DNA from: Cylindrodendrum hubeiense | Taxonomy: Eukaryota > Ascomycota > Sordariomycetes > Hypocreales > Nectriaceae | Length of the DNA stretch: 64,000 bases | Reading direction: 5' to 3' | NCBI GenBank assembly: GCA_014621425.1 | Contig: JAANBB010000180.1 | Span: forward strand, 1 to 64,000 | Shown here: in pieces, positions 55,741-64,000 of the stretch | Layout: every line of letters begins with the position of its first letter | Numbering within the stretch: position 1 is the stretch's first letter | Made by a program: the position numbers and the translations under genes | The notes under the pieces: model-generated | The model's input: only the letters and a program-made list of their open reading frames with translations | What the model was told of the DNA's origin: nothing | Databases searched by the model: none

Positions 55741-56703
55741 CGGTATTGACCAAACCGCCTCTGATCCAGGATGCGCAATCAACCACTCAACCACCAACCA
55801 ACCACCAGCAGACTACAACCCCTTTCCGCCTTCTCTGGCGTCGTATTGAAACACTGGAAGGCGAGAGTGGATGCAGCGTCGTGGATCGCTGACGAACAAG
55901 CGGATCGAAGCTACCCTTTTTTTCTTATTTTGTAGGCCCTTATTATTCTCAAGGTCTGCCCTGGGGCTGGCCGCTTCATCTTCCAACCACTAGCTTACCA
56001 GCGCCACGGGGTGCTACTCCGCCAGAGAGACACCCACACCCTCCACTTCAGGGCTGCCTGGCAGGAGCCCACTGCACGACCACCCCCCCGAAACCACTGG
56101 AACCCACAGCGGCCGTGTCACGACGCACAGCGCCTCGGCTTCATCGATGGGGGACGGCGCATTTGCGGCGCTGGCCATAGGCGGTGCCGGGGACTGCGAC
56201 AGAGTTTCTTGTCTGCGTGTCTGGGATTGAGACAGAGCCAGAGGGACGACAATAAGCGGTCAGTTCCAGTTGAAGACAGTGCATTTTGCCTCTCGTCTCT
56301 CCAGAGGGGGTCTGTACCCAACTGCCCATTCTCCGTCTCCTCTCCGTAGGCTTCGGGCCCGACTGCAAGTGAAGACGCCGGGCACACCACCTACATACAC
56401 ATACATACACGGGCAGACACACGCAACGACAACACAGTGCATGGCATAGCATGGCAGCGCAGCGCAGTTCAGGGCAGCGCATCGCAGCCTCGTGACTGGC
56501 GGGTTTGGCTGGCGGGTTTGACTGGCAGCAGTGAGGGGGGTAGGGGAAGAGGACAGCCCAGACGAGGATACCCAATCAGAAACACCAGGGGCCACGTCGC
56601 AGCATTTGTTAGCATCAATCCAAAACCGCCAACGACGGTGAGAACGACTCCGAGGTCGACCAAGAACTGCGACGAGTAGCCGATGGTTGGCCTTGGCTCG
56701 CCA

Positions 56704-56717
56704 GGGGGGGGGGGGGG
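56704..56717 (+). repeat. G homopolymer, 14 bases
   Basis: An uninterrupted run of G in the gene-poor region; its length may vary between isolates or be imprecise in assembly. Confidence 0.85.
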
Positions 56718-57051
56718 TCGGTCGCGTGCAGAAGCAGCATCAGCATCAGCAGTAGCAGCAGCGGCGGGCTTCAGGTGGGTGAGGGGAGGGATGGGCGGTC
56801 CTTTGCTCTTGGGTTGCGTGGGTTGCCCGCCCTCCGACAGAAGACTGCGTAGGGTGCTTTAGACCCCTGCCCCCTGCGCGGCTGGCTTGCTTCTCTAGCG
56901 AGGTCTCCCTCCGCTGGGCTCCTGGCTCGTCCCGTCTTCTGAAGCCCGTGCCGGATGTTGGTTCTGGTGATGCTCGTGCCGGCCAAGACGTCAGAGGAAG
57001 AAAGGTCCCCCCGCTCCGCTGACGAAGAGCGACGCCGTGCCCTGTGGCTCG

Positions 57052-57075
57052 GTGGTTCAGTGGTTCAGTGGTTCA
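57052..57075. repeat. 8-bp tandem repeat, 3 copies
   Basis: Exact units gtggttca at 57052-57059, 57060-57067 and 57068-57075. Confidence 0.85.
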
Positions 57076-57714
57076 GTCACCCAGTGGCCCCCTCCAGCGG
57101 CGCCTCCGTGCTGCGTTCGCGGTCGATCCTGTGGTCCTTGGTGCGAAATAATGGTGCTGTGCCTCCGTTGGTGTTGGTATTGGCGTCGGGTCTTGGGTCG
57201 GTCGTCATCTCGACGTGGAGTCCCAATGCCATGGTTGGGTTGGCCCCGTCGTGTGTCGACCCCATCGCGTCGACTTTGGAGGCTGTTGATAGCCTCACCC
57301 CCCATCCCTCATCCCTCATCCCTCATCCCCCAAATCCTCCATCTCCAGCGCCGCCCAACGGTCCAGGGCCCCCGTTTCCTCCTCCCGATCCCATGCCCAC
57401 GGCCCCCTTTGGCCCCTTTGGCTTTCCTTTGGCTGGGGACCCATTGCTTCAAGACACGAACCGGACGCCATGACTGTGTCATTTTTCCCCGTGTCCCCTT
57501 TCATAAAATACAAGGCATGAAATAAAACATCACCAGGGACCCGACCCCTCCTCTCACGAGGCGACCTCCCTCTCTTCTACTTCACCTTTTCTTCCCTGAG
57601 CCTCCCACTCTTCCTCCCCGCTCCCATCCCATCCCCCTCTTCGTCATCCACCCAACCCGGCGGCGCTTCTGCTTCCTTTTGGCTTCTCTCGGCTTCGTCT
57701 GTTGCCTGCCTGCG

Positions 57715-57738
57715 CCATTGCCATTGCCATTGCCATTG
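57715..57738. repeat. 6-bp tandem repeat, 4 copies
   Basis: Exact ccattg units; a further near copy (ctatcg) follows. Confidence 0.85.
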
Positions 57739-58740
57739 CTATCGCCTTTGCCGCTACGCTACTCACCACCGCCGTCGCCGCCGCAGCCTCCGCCGCCTCG
57801 TCACATTTGCAGTCGGCTGCTGGAATCCCTTCATTCGCTAATCCACCCACCTGGCCCACGGTCCTGCATCCTTCGCTGTTGGCTCGGCGCTTGAGCTGTG
57901 CTGTGCTTGGCTCCCTGGTCGTGCATCCGACGCAATAACTACTACTGGGTTCCCGAGGCCCGGCCGCGCTCCATCGTTTTCACTCTCTCACAGCCTTATT
58001 AATTTTGTCGGCCTTTCCACTCGCTTGCATCCAGCATAACCACCCATCCATCCATCTGTCCTACCGCAGCGCTACCAATTCCACTACAATTCCACTACCG
58101 CCACCACTACTCTCAGGTGGGCGAGACACACGGACCTGCCGACCACCACTACCACCACTACTACCACCACTACTACCAACCCAATCTCAAAAAGTCGCCA
58201 GTCGACCGCCCGAACCATTCGACATACATCCAGCACTATCGCCTGTGCATCGTCGCGACTGGACTTTAATTCTGCCTCTGCCTCTGCTTCGAATTTTACC
58301 ACTCACTCCCGCTTCGCTTTCCCCGCAAATCGCCCGCTCGTTGCTTTTGCGGACTGTTTTCAGCATCGGCTTCGCCCTGTCACAACCCGGACAGAGCTGA
58401 ACCGCCCGCCTGCGCTTGGGCCAAAAGAACAGCCGCCCGGTGAGAAACGAAACACGAAATCCCAGCCTCCGAGTCGACCCACAGACCAGGGATCGCGACG
58501 CTGTCCTGTTTACTTACTCTTTTGCGTCCCTGCCACGAGAATCGACACACGGGAGTCGACCGCATCTGACCGTCACCCCCCATTCCTGGTCTCAGCGACC
58601 GATTCATTTCCGCGCCAAAATAGGCCGGCTGCGACTCAGGGCCCAGAAAACCCAGCTTCTCGGCTCGACTGGTGTCGTCCGTCCCTCCTTCAAACTTGCG
58701 CAAACTCCACAACAGCCGTGATTCACGCCCTCGCTTCACT

Positions 58741-60079
58741 ATGAGTGCAGCAATTGCAATGGCACCCTCTCCTGCTCCTCACGAGAGGCCCTCCTACTCC
58801 GAGCTCCCTGCGTCAACCGCCTCTTCATCTGTCCAGCGATCCAGCGCCCCCTCAGGCCCTGCCAATGCGACAGTTCAATCCTCAACCAGCAGCAGCCCCA
58901 AGGCTGGTGCCATTACCTCCAAGTCATCCCCTCCCAGCGCGTGAGTCTCCCCATTGCCGCATTCCCACTCTTGAGTTGTTTCCTGACTTGGCGCTCGCCA
59001 ATAGCTCTCGCGCGGGTGGCCTCACACCCAACCCCAAGATCATCGTCAAGAAGGAGCCTGCATCCCCTAGTATGCCCAACTCGCGACCCCGACCCAGGAG
59101 ACTCGACCTCTCCAAGAACACATCCAAATCGAACCAACCCGCCACCGCGCGGCCATTGACCGCCCGCGATGGCCTGGGCATTCAAGAGGTCGGCATCGCC
59201 TGCCTGTCCCCCGGATTTGTCACCCAGGACCCCGTCATGAAGGAGCAGCTGCAGCGAAGTATGTCAGTTCGAGAACAGCAGCGACACATTATCGAGGCCA
59301 GACTGCACCAGCAGTCAGCCAAGGGTGACGGCCCCGACAAGGACCCCATGTCAGGGTTTGCCGCCAAGACGCCCGGCATGTCGCGCAGAAACAAGGCTCC
59401 TGCTGGCCTGTCCATCGTCGCGCCCTCCCACGAGCAGTTCGCCAACGAACGAGTTATTCAGTCTGCACCTCTGGGCCACAGCTTCACCGGCCGCCAACAC
59501 CCGGCGCCCATGACTCGTCACATTGCCAACCAGCCCTCAAACCTGTCAAGCACCTCTCACATCCACCACGTCCCCGCCAACCAGACCAACAACCGATTGC
59601 CGCCTATTAGCGACGTCTTCGGCCAGGGCCTGTCAGCACACCCCGACAACGCTCCTCAGTCTCTGTACCCCAATGTTGGAAGCGCTCGAGCTCCCCTGAC
59701 GTCTCCTGGACACCCGCCCCCTCCTCAGGCGCCCACACCCGGACGCCCTCGCGAATACCGTTCCGCAGAAGAGGCACAGCAAGATATGGCTGGTGGCCGA
59801 CCTGAACTCCTTCCAAAGCTGGTCCATTATGGCGGACACCAGCCCCCCACTCCTCCTTCTCCTGCACCCGGCAGCCGACCCATAGATGCATCTCGAAGCG
59901 CCAGCAAGCGAAGAACACGAGCTGAATATGAGGATGGCAGCCCACCTCTGGGCCACGGCCCGGCCGCTACTCGCCGTGGTCCCTTTGGCGCTGGACGTGA
60001 TAGCCCCGAGACCCAAAAACAGAAGAAGGATGAGTTCATTCGATTATGTGAGCGGGCTTGGGACTTGTTCCACTCCTGA
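58741..60079 (+). CDS. Uncharacterised Pro/Ser-rich protein with SUMO-type motif, 424 aa
   Basis: I do not recognise the family with confidence. Two exons: 58741-58940 and 59005-60079, joined across a split Ala codon (GC|C). The N-terminal 70 residues are Ser/Ala/Pro-rich. Exon 2 opens with SRAGGLTPNPKIIVKKEPAS, where VKKE fits the SUMO consensus. A likely conserved core follows at about 125-185 (RDGLGIQEVGIACLSPGFVT, then MKEQLQRSMSVREQQRHIIEARL). The middle is disordered and rich in Pro, His and Ser. The last residues KDEFIRLCERAWDLFHS form a probable amphipathic helix. No DNA-binding domain is seen. The long low-complexity upstream region resembles those of fungal regulatory genes, so a regulatory role is a guess. 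Gene existence is well supported by splice signals and codon bias. Confidence 0.83.
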
Positions 60080-62231
60080 TACCACGACGCTACTATCGAT
60101 GATGCTTTGCAACTATAATTACCTCGGATTGGCCTGACGCTTGCTGGGTCTTGTAATCCAGACCTCATTCTTGTTTATTATTTTCCTGTTTCATCGCGGC
60201 TACTCCGAATCGGCACAAAACGGTATGAGGATCCGGTGGTTACGGGGGGTTTATTGAGCGCGGATGTAATGTGTTTGTATCTACGACGCCACGAGTCTTT
60301 TGCGTCGACGCATCTTGGGGGTTTGAGAGAGAAGGGGCAAGGGTCCTTTGGACCCCCCCTGAGGGTTTTATTCTGAAATTGGACGGGCAACGATATATAC
60401 TGTTGGGCATGCCGAGCGGACATTGCATGCAACATGTTTCTCTTTGGATTTCGCTATTCTTACCATGTCGTCCTCTGCCCTGGGGGCCCCGTGCATAGGG
60501 AAGGAAACTGGGCTTTCTATGGTCCCTTGGATAGGGCTTCGAAAGAAATTGGGGTGACGGAATTCTACTGGCGGTTTGTGCATGGGTTTTTGGCAGGTAT
60601 CGTCTGTATTCATACGGTGCCTTGTTTCGTCAGGTTCTGGCGTGGAGGATATGGTTTCTGGCTTGTCGAGGAATGTCGACCTCGCAAACAAGACGAGTTT
60701 CATGTAGGAAAACTCGAAATGGATATACGCACCTACAACATTGCGTACTCTGCTCCTCAACTCCTGTCTGCTCCGAGTGTACTCTTCTCACTCGACGTGA
60801 TATTATGTGTAAATGCCTCTTGTTGGAGAGCCGCAGGCTTGTCTTGGTCAGTGTCAGCAGGTAGTCAGACAAGGAGCTGTCTGTCCTGGGTAGCCTAGAC
60901 CTGAATAGTCCAGACCTCAATAGATTCTCCACGAGAGAAGCTTCTGCTAAATCATATTCCCACCTCTGCTCACCTTAATTAATCCCATCCACATTCCCCG
61001 GCCCTCCCGTGCTGACCCACCCATAGTGGCCACAGCTTCTTTGTGCCGGAAACTGACTCGGCCAGAGAAAGGCTGGGTCCCGACCGCCGGGTTCGCGCGA
61101 AGGGCCTGGTCTAGACCGGCCGAACCAGCTCGATTTGGGGGCAAAAAAAACCCACCGATGGCGTCAATATATTGCAAATACAGCAACGTGGGATTGCGTG
61201 GCGTTATGGAAATCAGAGGACCCGAATGCCGAAATTGCGGACATGCTCACCACGTTCAACATTCAGTCAGGAGGTTGATTCTTTTTGCATCAGGTCCTGT
61301 CCATGGGACATCAAGACATGCCCATGTTCAAAGAGTAGAACTGCCCATCTCAAATACCTCACTCTACTCACTCTCTTGAGAGAAGAACAGCAAAGCGAGT
61401 GAGATTATTCAGAGAGACACAACTACTTAGCCAACCATTAGGCACAGGGGAAACAGAGTCCCCGTCCCTCGTCATCGTGCGCAACGCGTTGCCTCGGATG
61501 GGCTTCCTTTCTGGCGGCGCCCTTCACATGCCCATCCATTCATTCCCTGTTCCCAATCCTACAAACGTAGCCCCGGGATTTTCCTGCCCGGATCCATATC
61601 CAATCCTGCCAAAAAAAAAAAAGAGTCCATTTTTGCGTCTGCTCTGTTCTGTTCTGCCTTGGAGAATGCGCCCATCCGACTCGCCGGCCTGAAGAAGAGC
61701 GCCGTCCTTTGTGTAAAAAAGTGACTTGGAGATGTCGTCAACAGAAGTGAGCCTACTACCTCCCATGTCGCCGGCCGAAAGAACCCCGGCGGGTTTGACA
61801 ACCACCACCCACCCTTTCCCTCTCGTCGTGGAACCGAAGTCGGAACCGAGAGGATGCGAAAAACGCTCAAGCAAAAACAGCCCTGTATATAACAGATGCG
61901 CCAAACACCGATGCTGGGTAACGTGTGACAAAAGGAAAAGAAAAGCCGCAAATGGACGTAAGTCATCGAATCGTCAGCCGGGACAGGAGCAGAAGAACTG
62001 TCTCAAACCTGTCCGTTCCACGGCAAGACGGGGAAGTGTCTTGCCTCGACAAATCCCCTGAGGACTAGGGGTTTTCTTGAAGAAGTCGTGTTCTGCTCCG
62101 GACCGCTGGCTTCAAATGCGTCCCCGAGCTTGTCCGGGTTGCCAAAAAAAGTGCCGAGCGGCCTTTCAGGGTACGCAGTCAACTGGAAGGTCTAGTCGGG
62201 ATAATATTCTACTCGCATAGGCGGTTATCCG
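60080..62231. other. Convergent spacer, 424-aa gene / Hal4-like kinase
   Basis: About 2.15 kb. Open frames in 60.4-61.5 kb are short and without family features. A-runs occur near 61145-61150 and 61611-61622. I see no supported gene. Confidence 0.55.
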
Positions 62232-63800
62232 TTACAGGCCCTCTTCGCCAGCCTTGCAGAGCTTGATCTCGCGAACCCACTCCGACTTAAGAACCTGGGC
62301 AGCCGTCAAGCGACGGGTAGGATGAGGGTCGAGGACCGAGTAAATGACGTTGCGGCAGCGCGCCTGTCCTTCATGTTAGCAAATCGCGAGTTTTTCTTTG
62401 GGGAAGATGAGTCTTACGCGATGGAGGGACTCGATGGGTCCGTAACCCTCCTCATCTCGTCGGCCTTCCAGATAACGAGCATAGAACTCATCGTCATCCT
62501 TCTTGGCCAATCGCCAGAGGTGACGACCAGTGCGCATCGCCATATAGATGACGCCACAGGCCCATACATCGACGGCTCTGGCGTCAAACTCCTTGTCCGT
62601 GTACTCCTCGGGAGAAATATACGGCGCGGAGCCGCACAAACCCGAGACCATATGGGCATCCGTTTCCCAAGCCATTCGGAAACACTCTCCGTTACCAAAG
62701 TCTGTGATCTTGAGACCGCCGCGGGTGGTAAGGAGGAGATTCTCTGGTTTGAGATCGCGATGCGCAACGCCCATCTCATGCAGGTACTCAACACCTCGCA
62801 TCATTTGCTTGAAGAAGCAGTCGGCCTCCTGAACCTCGAGCTTGCCGCTTGAGAGGACAAGAGTATACAGGTCACCACCAGCACAGAACTCCATGACTTC
62901 GCAGTAGTCCCCTTTGGCGTCTTTGAGTAGGTCGAGGGTGTGGATGACGTTGGGATGTCGGAGAGAGGAGGAAATGCAGAACTCGGCCGTGAGGCGCTTG
63001 CTGTACTTCTTCTCCGTCTCTTCAGGTCGGCGACGGAACTCCTTGACTGCGAAGAGCTTCTCGCCGCTGCCTCCCACCTTCTTGTGGGAGATTCGTACGA
63101 TGCCAAAGGCACCGCGGCCGACCACTTCCTGGCATTTCCCGTACTTTTCGACGAGGGTAGACGTTGCGTTGGGCCCACCTTTCCTATCACCTGCCTCGTC
63201 CTTCTCTAGTTGTAGCGAGTCGACCCAGTTAGAGACGAGCGAGAGGTCATGATCGGGGGCTGCTTCCTGCTTCTTGCCTAATATGGATCTCCACATGTCG
63301 GAAAGTTTCTCTTGTCGGCGACTCGATTTTAGGTGGTGTTCATGGCCGCCGGGGACTTCGGAAAGGAGGACGAAGCGTTGCTGGGGCTCCTTTGCGGCAG
63401 GTGCCTTGGCAGGTTTGACTGAAGTGAAAGCCTTGTCGATGGGTTTGGAAACGGGCTTCTCTACGCCCTTTTCGATGGAGGAAGGCTTTCCGGGGAGGGG
63501 AGAGGCGGCGCCGTTCACCGAAGTGGCCCTCGGGCGGTTCGCGAGGTCGGTGGGGGGAGGGGTGGGTGTGCCTAGACGAGCGGCGTCCTTGGAGGAAAAC
63601 ATGCGGGTTAAGCGGTCTTTGACGGATCCCCTCTCGGAGGGCTTGAGGTGACCGTCAGGGACGGGGTTGCCGTTGACGTTGGTGCCATTCTGCGGGGTCA
63701 AGCCGGGGGACTTCTTGATGCCCTCCTGAGACTTGATCGACGAGGGCTTGGAGCTCGATGCGGAGGGCGGCTTGATCGAGGAGACGGGAGGAGTTGGCAT
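62232..63800 (-). CDS. Ser/Thr protein kinase, Hal4/Sat4 family, 504 aa
   Basis: Yeast Hal4/Sat4 and Hal5 stabilise the potassium transporter Trk1 and give salt tolerance. Two exons: 63800-62418 and 62363-62232, phase 0. The N-terminal 215 residues are disordered, Ser/Pro/Lys-rich. The catalytic domain spans about 218-495: the Gly loop GRGAFGIV (228-235), Lys253 in AVKEF, HRDLKPEN (347-354), DFG (367-369) followed by NGECFRMAWE, and PYISPEEYTDKEFDARAVDVWACGVIYMAM. The phrase DFGNGECFRMAWE is characteristic of the Hal/Npr1-type fungal kinases. All catalytic residues are present. The ATG at 63800 begins the first coding-like segment. Its promoter extends to the window end. Confidence 0.92.
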
Positions 63801-64000
63801 TTTCGTAGGGAAGGCGGCGTCGCAGGAGAGGAGGATGAGGCAGCAGGAAGAGTGAATGGGGGTGTGCTGGTAGGAGATATGCGCGCCGAGGTGCAGCAAG
63901 AACAAGAGCGGGAGCAGCAGTCGCACGAGCACCGAGACAAGCACAGGTCAGCTCAGAACGACGCAGCACGGCTCGAGGCGATGTGTTGCGCAGGGGTGAA
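63801..64000. promoter_or_regulatory. Upstream region of the Hal4-like kinase gene
   Basis: The remaining 200 bases hold a CT-rich leader (on the coding strand) with no other gene. The window cuts here. Confidence 0.5.

Larger units (their letters stand above)
51824..58740. other. 6.9-kb gene-poor, low-complexity region
   Basis: No ORF here resembles a known family. The longest is 262 codons on the minus strand (52765-53553), rich in Cys, His, Trp and Arg, which looks like chance. The left part (52.0-52.8 kb) is AT-richer. From 53.7 kb onward the DNA is full of simple repeats: GCGCGCGC near 53010, an 8-bp GTGGAACC-type repeat near 55617-55645, a 30-bp palindrome at 55711-55740, a G-run at 56704-56717, AGC-type repeats near 56735-56765, gtggttca units at 57052-57075, ccattg units at 57715-57738 and CCACTA-type repeats at 58141-58180. 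The last 1 kb before 58741 is C-rich with no long frame, fitting a promoter and long leader for the next gene. Confidence 0.6.

Overview
The window is nuclear DNA of a filamentous ascomycete (Pezizomycotina, most likely Sordariomycetes/Hypocreales; genus not determined). The grounds are short spliceosomal introns (about 45-150 nt) with GT..AG ends and CTNAY-type branch sites in almost every gene, protein families typical of or restricted to filamentous ascomycetes (DUF1770, DUF3074), pyrimidine-rich leaders and microsatellite-rich spacers. There is no sign of plasmid, phage, CRISPR, transposon, telomere repeat or RIP-type AT-rich block. It reads as a conserved housekeeping chromosome arm.

Layout. 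0-9 kb: an unidentified 354-aa protein, then a reverse-strand catalase with a repeat-bearing leader and intron. 9-13 kb: ARL1 GTPase, ribosomal protein eL39, SCF adaptor Skp1. 16-25 kb: GPI mannosyltransferase Smp3, ribosomal protein uL1 (L10a), and a large Trm732/THADA-like tRNA-modification cofactor. 25-33 kb: a DUF3074 coiled-coil protein and a Sip3/Lam-type BAR-PH-VASt membrane-contact protein. 33-41 kb: translation termination factor eRF1, a DUF1770 protein, a WHIM/DDT-type chromatin protein, ribosomal protein uL2. 42-51.8 kb: adenosine kinase, an Est1/Ebs1/SMG7-like protein, a ZNF511-like zinc finger protein, splicing factor Bud31, complex I LYR subunit NDUFA6, Pol I/III subunit AC19 and an intron-containing tRNA-Lys(UUU). 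51.8-58.7 kb: a gene-poor, low-complexity stretch with a perfect 30-bp palindrome. 58.7-64 kb: an unidentified Pro/Ser-rich protein and a Hal4/Sat4-like kinase.

I rebuilt gene models by hand from reading-frame continuity, splice consensus and family alignment from memory. Exon sums are all multiples of three. Seven loci serve translation or its RNAs (eL39, uL1, uL2, eRF1, Trm732, AC19, tRNA-Lys), and several neighbours are head-to-head with shared promoters (uL1/Trm732, Bud31/NDUFA6, AC19/tRNA-Lys, eRF1/DUF1770, Est1-like/ZNF511-like). The points most worth a second look are a 5-nt terminal coding exon in eRF1, a GC-AG intron in uL2, a composite CACGTG + CTAGGGCT promoter element at uL2 recalling Candida Cbf1/Tbf1 control, the AC19/tRNA pair, and the palindrome-bearing gene desert. 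I did not find a clearly new multi-gene system.
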